Assembly: GCA_000688615.1 (NCBI GenBank)
Contig: JHVA01000001.1
Span: forward strand, 1,240,001 to 1,304,000
Direction of reading: 5' to 3'
DNA from: Acidobacteriaceae bacterium KBS 146
GTDB lineage: Bacteria; Acidobacteriota; Terriglobia; Terriglobales; Acidobacteriaceae
DNA length: 64,000 nt
The position numbers were made by a program, and so were the translations under genes. The notes under the pieces are model-generated. The model did not search any database. It had not been told where the DNA came from and saw only the letters and a program-made list of their open reading frames with translations. Positions 17,470-25,315 of the stretch are shown here, in pieces (position 1 is the stretch's first letter; the number at the start of each line of letters is the position of its first letter).

Positions 17470-18951
17470 ATGTCTAAGGAAGAAACATTTCAGGATCTCT
17501 CACTCGACCCCCCTTCTGGCAAACAGGACCTCTGGCGCTGGCTCTACACAGAGTTGCGCAGCGCGATCCTCGACGGACGTTTGAAGCCCGGCGCTCGCAT
17601 GCCCTCCTCACGCAGCCTCGGGAGGCAGTACTCCCTCTCGCGCGGAACCGTCGTCGAAGCCTTCGACCAGCTACAGGCCGAGGGATACACCCGCACGGAA
17701 GTTGGGTCAGGAACCTACGTCGCTTCGGGCGTTCCAGATGGATTGATGTCCGCTACACGCAAACCTGCAGTTCTCGCTCTTCCGGCATCAAAGGCCGCAT
17801 TTGCCAAACGTGCAGTTCCATTTCTGAGGAATGTGGAAGTGCTCCCCGCGTCTCACTCCATCGGTAAAGCTTTCCGAGCGTATGAGCCAGCCATCGATCT
17901 CTTCCCCACAGGCCTTTGGGCGCGCGTAGCTTCGAGCGTTTTACGCAGAGCTCCTCGCTCGGTCTATGGTCAAGGCAATGCTGCAGGCTACCAGCCACTC
18001 CGGCGCGCCATCGCGGAGTACGTTGGCGCTTCACGCGGAGTGCGTTGCTCGTGGGAACAGATCATCGTAACCTCGGGCACACAACAGGCTCTTGACCTTC
18101 TTGGTCGCTTTCTTCTCGACCCTAAAGATCAGGTTTGGATGGAAGACCCTGGCTATTCCGGCGCTCTTCAAGCACTCCGCGCCACAAGTGCGCGTATCGT
18201 TCCAGTACCCGTAGACACAGACGGCATCATCGTGAAAGCAGGCCGTAAGATTGCACCCAAAGCGAAGCTTGCCTATGTTACGCCAGCAAACCAATTTCCA
18301 ATGGGCGTCACCATGTCCGCGGATCGCCGTTTGGAACTCATCCAATGGGCCGCCAGCGCTAACGCATGGATTATCGAAGACGATTATGACGCTGAGTATC
18401 GCTACTCCGGTCATCCTGTTTCTTCTCTGCACGCGCTCGACAGTTCCGGTTGCGTTATTTACGTGGGAACTTTTTCAAAGATGCTATTCAACGCGCTCCG
18501 CGTCGGTTTCATGATTTTGCCGGGGCGCCTCGTAGAGCCGTTCGTGTCAGCCCGCAGTTTCGTCGACCGCCATCCCCCTACGCTCGATCAAGCCATTCTC
18601 TCGGAGTTCATCACCGAAGGCCACTTCGGCCATCATCTCCGCCGGATGCGTCAGACCTATTCGGAGCGCATCGACGCTCTTAAAACTGCCGCAGATAAAC
18701 ACCTCAATGGGGTGCTCGACGTCGTCCATGCAGGCGCAGGCGTACGTACACTCGGCTGGCTCAAAACATGGAGTTCCGATCACGACGCGGCGCTGCAAGC
18801 GCGAAAGCTCGGACTTGAAGTAGAACCCTTGTCGATATTCACAACGAAATACGAACAGCCCCCGGCCCTCATGCTCGGTTTCGCAAGCTGCAAGCCAGCG
18901 GAGCTGCGACGCGGCGTCTCTGTCCTTGCAACTGCTTTACGTTCGCGCTAA
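17470..18951 (+). CDS. MocR/GabR-type regulator (GntR wHTH + aminotransferase domain)
   Basis: 493 aa. N-terminal winged helix (about residues 18-85: LWRWLYTELRSAILDGRLKP, then LGRQYSLSRGTVVEAFDQLQ). A class I aminotransferase-fold domain follows, with TSGTQQALDLL, YVTPANQFPMGVTM, the MocR hallmark EDDYDAEYRY and PLP lysine in YVGTFSKML. The FSKMLFNALRVGF segment matches the family S-K-x-L-x-P-x-x-R-x-G with Asn-Ala in place of Pro. ATG 17470 is chosen over TTG 17428, which lies inside the operator. It is divergent from the cupin gene; two truncated copies of its 5' end (8876, 23537) show the module has been copied. PLP-dependent sensing of an amino compound is inferred. Confidence 0.93.
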   Translation: MSKEETFQDLSLDPPSGKQDLWRWLYTELRSAILDGRLKPGARMPSSRSLGRQYSLSRGTVVEAFDQLQAEGYTRTEVGSGTYVASGVPDGLMSATRKPAVLALPASKAAFAKRAVPFLRNVEVLPASHSIGKAFRAYEPAIDLFPTGLWARVASSVLRRAPRSVYGQGNAAGYQPLRRAIAEYVGASRGVRCSWEQIIVTSGTQQALDLLGRFLLDPKDQVWMEDPGYSGALQALRATSARIVPVPVDTDGIIVKAGRKIAPKAKLAYVTPANQFPMGVTMSADRRLELIQWAASANAWIIEDDYDAEYRYSGHPVSSLHALDSSGCVIYVGTFSKMLFNALRVGFMILPGRLVEPFVSARSFVDRHPPTLDQAILSEFITEGHFGHHLRRMRQTYSERIDALKTAADKHLNGVLDVVHAGAGVRTLGWLKTWSSDHDAALQARKLGLEVEPLSIFTTKYEQPPALMLGFASCKPAELRRGVSVLATALRSR

Positions 18952-19034
18952 GCGGTACTGCTCGCTCCATGCTGTCCGCGGTGCGCGAATCCGAAGCTGA
19001 CGTGGCCCCTTTGCGCGCCGAGGCGTTGCGCGAC

Positions 19035-19670
19035 TCAGGCTCCCATGAGCGCACCGCCATTCTGCGCGATGACAGTCGGATGAAGCGAAGCCTTCTCCCG
19101 CTGCTGTTCAATCCATTGCAAAGCTTCAGCGGAATCTCTCGCCACCTGTACTAGCCTCAAGTTACCCGCCCTCACGAACTCCTCTTTCACCGCGTGGTCG
19201 AGAAATCGCAGCAGGAAATCATAGTAGCCATCCGTATTGACCAAGACGCAGGGCTTGGAATGAATATTTAGTTGCGCCCAAGTCACGATCTCGAAGAATT
19301 CGTCGAGGGTTCCGTAGCCGCCGGGCAGCGCAATGAAAGCGTTCGACAAAGACGCCATGAGCGCCTTGCGTTCGTGCATACTTTCAACTAGGTGCAGCTT
19401 CGTCAGCCCCCGATGGGCAATCTCGCGGTCCTGCAAGGCCTGGGGAAGTATCCCGATCACCTCCGCGCCGCCTGAGAGCGCAGCGTCGGCAGTCGCGCCC
19501 ATCAATCCAATGGACGTTCCGCCGTAAACCAGTCCCCAATCGCCGCGAGCCATCTGCAGCCCCAATGATTTCGCTTCAGCAAGATATTTGGGCTTTGCCC
19601 CCACGCTGGAGCCACAAAATACGCAGATCCGTCCGACTTTGGCTGGCTTTTCACTTAATAAATTACTCAT
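19035..19670 (-). CDS. LOG family protein (nucleoside 5'-monophosphate phosphoribohydrolase)
   Basis: 211 aa of the TIGR00730/LOG family, which cleaves AMP or cytokinin riboside monophosphates to base and ribose phosphate. Rossmann-like start ICVFCGSSVGAKPKY, GLVYGGTSIGLMG, and the active-site motif ERKALM followed by ALPGGYGTLDEFFE. ATG 19670 with GAGAGG upstream is preferred over TTG 19697. It is divergent from the AhpD-like gene with operator copy 3 between them, the same place the MocR gene has relative to copy 2. Confidence 0.92.
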   Translation of the reverse strand: MSNLLSEKPAKVGRICVFCGSSVGAKPKYLAEAKSLGLQMARGDWGLVYGGTSIGLMGATADAALSGGAEVIGILPQALQDREIAHRGLTKLHLVESMHERKALMASLSNAFIALPGGYGTLDEFFEIVTWAQLNIHSKPCVLVNTDGYYDFLLRFLDHAVKEEFVRAGNLRLVQVARDSAEALQWIEQQREKASLHPTVIAQNGGALMGA

Positions 19671-19708
19671 GAAAGCAGAATACCTCTCATTAGCCAACCA
19701 AATTAAAG

Positions 19709-19770
19709 TGGACTAGTCCGTATATGCATTATGGACCTTCTGTCCAATCCATCTAAAGCCTAGTGTTGAT
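19709..19770. promoter_or_regulatory. MocR operator/promoter, copy 3 (inverted)
   Basis: Reverse-strand copy: TGGACT at 19709-19714 and TGGACC at 19732-19737, again 23 bp apart. It has GCATTATGGACC and the block CCTAGTGTTG (19760-19769) that matches CAACACTAGG of copy 1. It faces the AhpD-like gene in the same relative orientation in which copies 2 and 4 face the cupin and aldehyde dehydrogenase genes. Confidence 0.7.
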
Positions 19771-19788
19771 CGTAGGGAGATAAAATCG

Positions 19789-20250
19789 ATGCAAGCAAGA
19801 CTAGAAGCGCAGAAGGTATCACCGGCGGCATATCAGGCCATGCTTGGGCTCGAGATGTTTGTTCGCAAACAATCGAAGCTGGAGCCCGCTCTCATTCAGC
19901 TGGTAAAGGTGCGTGCTTCACAGATCAACGGATGCGCTTATTGCATCGACATGCACTCGAAGGATGCGCGTGCGGAGGGTGAGACGGAGCAGCGGCTCTA
20001 TGCGCTCTCGGCATGGGAGGAGACTCCGTTCTTTACAGAACGCGAGCGCGCTGCGCTGGCGCTGACAGAAGCGATCACTTTGGTCAGGGAAGGCCATGTT
20101 CCCGACGCGGTGTACGAAAGGGCCAAGAAGAGCTTTTCCGAAGTAGAGTTGGTGAATCTGACCATGGCGATCATCACCATCAATGGATGGAACAGGCTCG
20201 CGATCACATTCCGCTTTGTACCCGGTGAGTACCAGCCTGGACGGAAGTAA
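19789..20250 (+). CDS. Carboxymuconolactone decarboxylase/AhpD-like protein
   Basis: 153 aa, all-helical AhpD fold with the redox pair CxxC and nearby His in INGCAYCIDMHSKDAR, then LYALSAWEETPFFTERERAA. Such proteins act as alkylhydroperoxidases or thiol-disulfide partners. GGGAGATAA lies before ATG 19789. Genes of this type are commonly found beside MocR regulators, and here operator copy 3 lies immediately upstream, so control by the MocR protein is likely. Confidence 0.93.
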   Translation: MQARLEAQKVSPAAYQAMLGLEMFVRKQSKLEPALIQLVKVRASQINGCAYCIDMHSKDARAEGETEQRLYALSAWEETPFFTERERAALALTEAITLVREGHVPDAVYERAKKSFSEVELVNLTMAIITINGWNRLAITFRFVPGEYQPGRK

Positions 20251-20513
20251 TCACCGGAGGGGTTCAAATGCCTTACCAGTACCACATCATTACATCAGGT
20301 AACCTTTTGTTGTGGGAGCACCACCTTGGAATCTTTTTAGGGAGTCCGATCAGCTCGACCTTCCTGAGTTCTCCGAAAGGTCTCTCAAAGACATGACGTA
20401 GTGATGTATCCCAAATCGCGTGATTTCTGCCGAAGCAGTATGGGCAGAATTGAGCCCACCCTGAGAGGGCTGGGTCGCATTCGAGAATGTGGAAATATGT
20501 TGATCGAAGGCTA

Positions 20514-21092
20514 CTATCTTCTTGCGTTGCAGGTAGTGGCCAACGAACGATCGAGAGCGATGGCATCAAGGCGGCTTAGATCAGCCTGATGTGCCGCCAC
20601 GTATTTTCCGATTGCTAGTGCGAGCTCGGTCGGACAAGATGCCTTAGCGCGAATGTTTTTAGTGTCGGCTAATTCGGCGATCAAGGCTGTTTGTATCTGA
20701 TCTAACTCAGGCCGAATCGCATTACTCAAATCGATCGATGAGTGGGCGGGAACATTGCCAAGGCGATACCATTCGGCGAGCAAGGAATATTGTACGAGCT
20801 TATTAGCCTCGATTTGGGCCTTGAAGAATGTGGCCACAAACGTTTGATCCAAACCTCGCAATTCACCTGCTTGTATCGCAGCCGCAATTACATGTGCTTC
20901 ACGCGGCGCATCCTCAACTGGAATTTTGCTATCCCATTTCGAGAGGGCAACCTGTTTTCCGATGGACAGTCTCTGGGCAGAGGTTGCAATCAGTGCCTGC
21001 AATCTATCAGCTGTGGTTTGCGGTTGCGTTAACTCCATGACGACCGGCGTGTGGGCCGCAAAGAACAGAATTACTAACTTCTGAAATAACAT
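20514..21092 (-). CDS. Exported chorismate mutase, AroQ gamma type
   Basis: 192 aa. Converts chorismate to prephenate; the gamma class is periplasmic or secreted. N-terminal hydrophobic leader LFQKLVILFFAAHTPVVM. The core reads ADRLQALIATSAQRLSIGKQ, VALSKWDSKIPVEDAPREAH and FVATFFKAQIEANKLVQYS, with the family's Arg, Lys, Asp and Gln/Glu active-site positions in order. ATG 21092 has AGAGGA 6 nt upstream. It lies 59 bp downstream of the azoreductase gene on the same strand and may share its transcript. An exported chorismate mutase beside quinone-reducing enzymes is unusual. Confidence 0.85.
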   Translation of the reverse strand: MLFQKLVILFFAAHTPVVMELTQPQTTADRLQALIATSAQRLSIGKQVALSKWDSKIPVEDAPREAHVIAAAIQAGELRGLDQTFVATFFKAQIEANKLVQYSLLAEWYRLGNVPAHSSIDLSNAIRPELDQIQTALIAELADTKNIRAKASCPTELALAIGKYVAAHQADLSRLDAIALDRSLATTCNARR

Positions 21093-21151
21093 TGATTCCT
21101 CTTCTGTTGGGCACCAGTCGTCTGAACGAAGTGAGATGCTCCCTACACGAG

Positions 21152-21751
21152 TCACTTCGCAAGTTCGTTGATCTGTGCGACAGCAGTTGCAAAGTCAATC
21201 GCCGCTTCCGGTTTCATCTGTCGTTCGACATGGAGAAACGTCAGATCGGACAGGCCGATGAAACTCAGGATAGCGCGCAGATACGGCTCCTGAAAGTCGA
21301 GTGCAGCAGTTGGGCTATCTGGTCCGTAGACACCGCCGCGGGTCGTGATGACCATTGCTCTCTTATCGCCCAGCAGTCCGACGGGGGTCCCGGCACTAAT
21401 GCCAAAGGTCTTGCCCATGCGGACAATCTGGTCAAGCCATGCCTTAAGCGGAGCAGAAATGGAATAGTTGTACATGGGTGAGCCAATCACGATGGTGTCC
21501 GCTGCCAGAAGTTCAGCTGTCAGCTCATCCGATATAGAGAGATAGGCTTTTTGGACCGGCGTAAGAGTTGCTGGGTCGGCAAAGGTCGCTGCCCAATCGT
21601 CAGTGACCGGAGGAATGACGGTCGTCGCGAGATCTCGATAGATCACATCTCCGCCGGCATGATTTCTTTTCCATACTTCGATAAATTGAGCAGTCAGCCT
21701 GCGCGAGATGGAATTGGCCCGGACACTGGAATCAATGTGAAGTAATTTCAT
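21152..21751 (-). CDS. azoR: FMN-dependent NADH-azoreductase/quinone reductase
   Basis: 199-aa flavodoxin-fold enzyme that reduces quinones and azo dyes with NADH. FMN phosphate loop HIDSSVRANSISRRLT, the IVIGSPMYNYSISAPLKAWL motif, and TTRGGVYG near the flavin. Length is normal for AzoR. ATG 21751 with AAGGAG upstream is preferred over a start at 21790. First gene of a probable two-gene unit with the chorismate mutase. Confidence 0.93.
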   Translation of the reverse strand: MKLLHIDSSVRANSISRRLTAQFIEVWKRNHAGGDVIYRDLATTVIPPVTDDWAATFADPATLTPVQKAYLSISDELTAELLAADTIVIGSPMYNYSISAPLKAWLDQIVRMGKTFGISAGTPVGLLGDKRAMVITTRGGVYGPDSPTAALDFQEPYLRAILSFIGLSDLTFLHVERQMKPEAAIDFATAVAQINELAK

Positions 21752-21927
21752 TTTGCAAATCTCCTTGTGAAGCCTTCCATATGGCCGCATACACCGTATT
21801 CGCGGCGATTTGTGAGAACTTGGCGCAATTGCGTGCCGTCAATTTTTAATCTCTCGACCGTGCAGACTCTGCGACCTCACGAAGGCCGAGCTGATCGGAA
21901 TTCCTGTCGCCTCGTCGGAAAACCAGG

Positions 21928-23412
21928 TCACTTTGTAATGCTGCTGGATAGAAATGCTCTTATGGGTTCACCAAATGGAGGACGAAATAAAAGCTCGGCC
22001 TGGGGCGACTTACTCTGCCGATAAATCGCTCGAGCGTGGCTGAAGGTGAGAAACCCCTGTCTACCATGGTATGCGCCTATGCCCGAAGGACCGATGCCGC
22101 CAAACGGAAGGCTGTTATCAAAGGCATGAGTCATGCAATCGTTCACCGTCACGCCACCCGACGTTGTGCGGTCGAGGACCTTGCGCTCTTCCTCAGCATC
22201 ATGTGAAAAGTAGTACAACGCGAGCGGGTGAGTGTGCTTGTTTATGAATGCAATTGCCTCTTCGATCGTTTCGTAGGTGACGATCGGCAGCACCGGGCCG
22301 AAAATCTCTTCCTGGAGCACCGTCATCGCGTCGGTGACCTTGAGGAGGAGCATAGGAGCAATTCTGTGACTCGCCACGTCTGACAGGTCTTCAGAAGCGG
22401 GGTTGAGCTCGATCACCTCTGCTCCTTTCGCCTCAGCGTCCGCGATCCAATTCTTGAGGCGATTGAAGTGCCGTTCGTTGATGATCGAGGTATAGTCCGG
22501 ATTGTCTTGGAGTTTCGGGTACATGGATGCCACTGCAGATTTTGCCTCCCCCACGAATTGTCGTTCGAGTCCATTGGGCAAAAGCACGTAGTCCGGCGCG
22601 AGGCAGATCTGTCCAGCATTGAAGGTCTTCGCGGTAAGAATTCTTCGTGCAGCGTCCCCAATATCCGCTGACTTTCCTATTAGCGCGGGTGACTTGCCTC
22701 CGAGTTCCAGTGTTACAGGTGTCAAGTTAAAGGAGGCTGCGCGCATGACCGCAGAGCCAACCTTGGCGCTGCCGGTGAAGATTAAGTGGTCAAACGGCAA
22801 GGCCGTAAATGCGGCACCAATCTCTGGGCCGCCCTGCACTACCGCCAACTCCGTCTCGTCGAAATACTGCCCTGCAAGCTCTGCCATCAGGGCTGAGGTC
22901 GCAGGCGTCAGTTCGGACGGCTTCACCATGCAACGATTGCCAGCAGCAAAGACATAGCCGACAGGAGCAAATGCAAGCCTCCAAGGGAAATTCCAGGAGC
23001 CTACCACTCCGACAACACCCTTTGGAACATACTCGACGCGTGCCTCCGCGTCTGCAAACATCGCCTCGTGAATCTCCGTTTGCATCCATTCGCGTAAGTG
23101 GAGCTTCGTGTACTTGTAGTTGTCTATGACGCTCCAAACATCGGTGAGCAGCGAGGCCTCCGCGCTGCGGTGACCGTAATCTGCATTGAGCGCACTGACA
23201 ATTTTGTCTTGATTGTCTACCAGTAGAGCAATGAGCCGATTCGTTCGATCAATGCGTGTTTCGTAGGCGGGTGCTCCTTCCGCCATAAATGCAGTTTTTT
23301 GACCATTAAGTAAAGACCGCAAATATTCGGGGGTTATGTCGGCGACGTTTGACCCCGCTGCTAGGGAATATCCTTGTGGACTGACCTCCTGAGCTTCTAG
23401 TGTTGCTTTCAT
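21928..23412 (-). CDS. Aldehyde dehydrogenase paralog under MocR operator
   Basis: 494 aa, closely similar to the enzyme at 11520 over its entire length (shared stretches such as LHLREWMQ, YEVRIDRT/YETRIDRT, and a C-terminal LLFRPPFGEP). Catalytic Cys in FNAGQICLAPDYVLLPNG, Glu in TLELGGKSPALIG, Asn motif GSWNFPW. It has an extra ~11-residue N-terminus. AAGGAG lies before ATG 23412. Operator copy 4 lies 22 nt upstream of the start, so this copy is probably the regulated one. Substrate likely an aromatic or alpha,beta-unsaturated aldehyde (family inference). Confidence 0.93.
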   Translation of the reverse strand: MKATLEAQEVSPQGYSLAAGSNVADITPEYLRSLLNGQKTAFMAEGAPAYETRIDRTNRLIALLVDNQDKIVSALNADYGHRSAEASLLTDVWSVIDNYKYTKLHLREWMQTEIHEAMFADAEARVEYVPKGVVGVVGSWNFPWRLAFAPVGYVFAAGNRCMVKPSELTPATSALMAELAGQYFDETELAVVQGGPEIGAAFTALPFDHLIFTGSAKVGSAVMRAASFNLTPVTLELGGKSPALIGKSADIGDAARRILTAKTFNAGQICLAPDYVLLPNGLERQFVGEAKSAVASMYPKLQDNPDYTSIINERHFNRLKNWIADAEAKGAEVIELNPASEDLSDVASHRIAPMLLLKVTDAMTVLQEEIFGPVLPIVTYETIEEAIAFINKHTHPLALYYFSHDAEEERKVLDRTTSGGVTVNDCMTHAFDNSLPFGGIGPSGIGAYHGRQGFLTFSHARAIYRQSKSPQAELLFRPPFGEPIRAFLSSSITK

Positions 23413-23433
23413 TGGTTTGGTCTCCTTGCAATC

Positions 23434-23492
23434 AGACTAGGTTCTCTATGCGCTAGGCTCCAGAGCCATAATGTGAAGGGAGACTGGTCCAC
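23434..23492. promoter_or_regulatory. MocR operator/promoter, copy 4
   Basis: GAGCCA (two mismatches to GGTCCA) at 23463-23468 and GGTCCA(C) at 23486-23491, 23 bp apart, with CCATAATG conserved after the first repeat and ACTAGG at about 23436-23441. Located between the aldehyde dehydrogenase (leftward) and a MocR remnant (rightward). The weaker first repeat suggests partial decay. Confidence 0.6.
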
Positions 23493-23536
23493 TTTCGACA
23501 AACTGGTGGACGCCACTAACAACCGATGCCTCAAGG

Positions 23537-23590
23537 GACGAACTGCAGGATCTCTCATTCAACCCGCACTCTGGCGAGCAGGATCCTCTG
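23537..23590 (+). pseudogene. MocR regulator remnant (N-terminal codons)
   Basis: The reading DELQDLSFNPHSGEQDPL matches EETFQDLSLDPPSGKQDLWR at the start of the intact MocR protein. It is the second truncated copy beside an operator, confirming that operator plus regulator start moved as a unit. Confidence 0.68.
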
Positions 23591-23701
23591 ATCCCTATGC
23601 TGACTAGGATTGTCAGTTTCGAAGGGATTCCAGGATGCGAGTTCATGCGTGGCCTTCCCAGAAGGCTGCATCCTCCAGCTTTCATATATTCTGGAACTGC
23701 C

Positions 23702-24607
23702 ATGCAGATTTGCTCCTTTCTCCCATCCGCCACGGAGATTCTCTATGCTCTCGGAATGGGCGAAAGCGTCTCGGGGGTGACCTTCGAGTGCGACTATCCT
23801 CCGGAGGCAAGGCAGAAGGCCATCATTGTGGATACATTGATCCATGGTGACCTTACGCCGCAAGAAATCGATGAGGCTGTCAGAAGGCAGGCAGCCGCAG
23901 GCGGGAGTCTTTATTTTGTGGATCTGCCAAAATTGAAGGCGATCCAACCGGACGTAGTTGTCACCCAGGATCTTTGTCACGTCTGCGCGATCAGCGAGTC
24001 CGATTTGGCAAAAGCTCTAAGCGAACTACCTTCCCGGCCGCATGTAATCTCCTTAGCGCCCCACACTCTTGAACAGGTTCTTCAGAGTATCGCGACCGTT
24101 GGTGGGGCAATCGGCCGCCAATCCGTAGCGAGAGATCTTATCGACGGACTCCGACGGCGAATCGAACGCGTCAGGAGCAACGTCAGGCAGGTAAAGCCGC
24201 CACGGGTACTTTGCCTCGAATGGCTCTCACCTCTCTTCCAGGGAGGCCATTGGATACCTGAAATGGTGACAATTGCCGGCGGAGATGCTCTACTGGCGAC
24301 TCCAGGGGAGAGGAGCACCAATATCTCATGGGAACAGGTCCTCGAGTCCGATCCTGAGGTGGTGGTTGTCATGCCGTGCGGCTTCCATCTCGAAGAGGCG
24401 ATCGCACAGTATAGGAACAGCTGCTTCCCGAAGGATTGGATGAACGTATCAGCTGTTAGGCACCGGCGAGTGTATGCAGTGGACGGTACAGCTTACTTTT
24501 CTAGACCAGGGCCACGACTGGTCACTGGATTGGAGATAATGCAGGCCATCCTGCGAGACGACAATTTCGCTGACCTGCCATCGGAAAGCGTCGCGAAGAT
24601 AATCTGA
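23702..24607 (+). CDS. BtuF-like cobalamin-binding protein (ABC periplasmic-binding fold)
   Basis: 301 aa, helical-backbone metal/cobalamin receptor fold: start QICSFLPSATEILYALGMGE, VSGVTFECDYPPEA, PDVVVTQDLCHVCAISESDL, RVLCLEWLSPLFQGGHWIPE, SWEQVLESDPEVVVVMPCGF. This stand-alone subgroup typically lacks a signal peptide and a transporter neighbour, as here. The frame opens earlier (23597) across the MocR remnant, but the family begins at MQICSF, so ATG 23702 is used even though its ribosome site is weak. A role in cobalamin or iron handling is inferred. Confidence 0.85.
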   Translation: MQICSFLPSATEILYALGMGESVSGVTFECDYPPEARQKAIIVDTLIHGDLTPQEIDEAVRRQAAAGGSLYFVDLPKLKAIQPDVVVTQDLCHVCAISESDLAKALSELPSRPHVISLAPHTLEQVLQSIATVGGAIGRQSVARDLIDGLRRRIERVRSNVRQVKPPRVLCLEWLSPLFQGGHWIPEMVTIAGGDALLATPGERSTNISWEQVLESDPEVVVVMPCGFHLEEAIAQYRNSCFPKDWMNVSAVRHRRVYAVDGTAYFSRPGPRLVTGLEIMQAILRDDNFADLPSESVAKII

Positions 24608-24689
24608 GGAGACACAAGCCCAGTATCTTGGGAACCATGTGGAAGTCAGGGCTGCAGCGAACCTTGGATGAAAATGGGGACTTTCCAAG

Positions 24690-25000
24690 TTCTGCTCTTG
24701 TTTTCTAGGGGAACAAGTCACCAAACCATCGGATTTCCGCTTTTGGACTGTTGCTTGGCAGGAGCCTCCCGCCCTGGTGAAATGCGGTTGACGTCGCTTT
24801 CCGCGGATTCCGGTGCCCGGTTGCAATCCCACATAGCAGCCTGGCGCCTCGACTCTTGGAAGGCCTCGGGGCTCCCCGCGTCAGGATGTATGCCAGCGCG
24901 CGATCAACGCGCCTACACCCTTGACCTGCTTGAGCAGCGCCACGTCCGGATAGCTCGGCTCGGAGATCAGATTCGAAGCAAGCTGGTTTCGCAACGGGGG
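24690..25000 (-). pseudogene. IS110-family transposase remnant
   Basis: Minus-strand fragments in shifting frames match the C-terminal part of IS110-type transposases: SYPDVALLKQVKGVGALIA, then ALAYIL, then FQESR and CYVGLQPGTGIRGK, corresponding to the usual QVKGVGTLIAL and AGCYLGLRPG blocks. Frames shift at least twice and both ends are missing. It abuts the truncated gene at 25002. Confidence 0.6.
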
Positions 25001-25001
25001 G

Positions 25002-25199
25002 TTATGGAGAGGCTGCCACGGCCCTGTCGCGCGCGAAACCTTTTGGCCAAATTTTACGGGTGGAACTGTCGTGCACGAAAGGCAGCCCGCAACTCTCGAA
25101 AAACCTTGTGATGTAGTAGCTGCTGCGGTAGGGGAAATGCCTCTCGTCTCCCACCATCATAAGTGCCAACTCTTCGAGCATGAAGTCAGATAGTTTCAT
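25002..25199 (-). pseudogene. Truncated N-terminus of an AbiJ-like protein
   Basis: 65 residues beginning MKLSDFMLEELALMMVGDE, then YRSSYYITRFFESCGLPFVH and DSSTRKIW. The pattern (short leader, Y-R-S, R-F-F-x-S-x-G) resembles the AbiJ-type N-terminal domains of abortive-infection proteins. The gene is cut at its 3' side where IS110 remnant sequence begins. The assignment rests on eye-level similarity only. Confidence 0.4.
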
Positions 25200-25315
25200 T
25201 GGGCCTTTAAACCAACCTTGATACGATTTTACGTCTGACTAATGCGAACCTATCCGATACGCTTGAGTCAGATCGGTCTTAGACGGAGACTTAAGCTGCA
25301 CTAGAGGGCAGAGTT

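Noticed and set aside
24668..25111. 147-codon plus-strand frame
   Set aside because: Covers the IS110 remnant in antisense and resembles no protein family.
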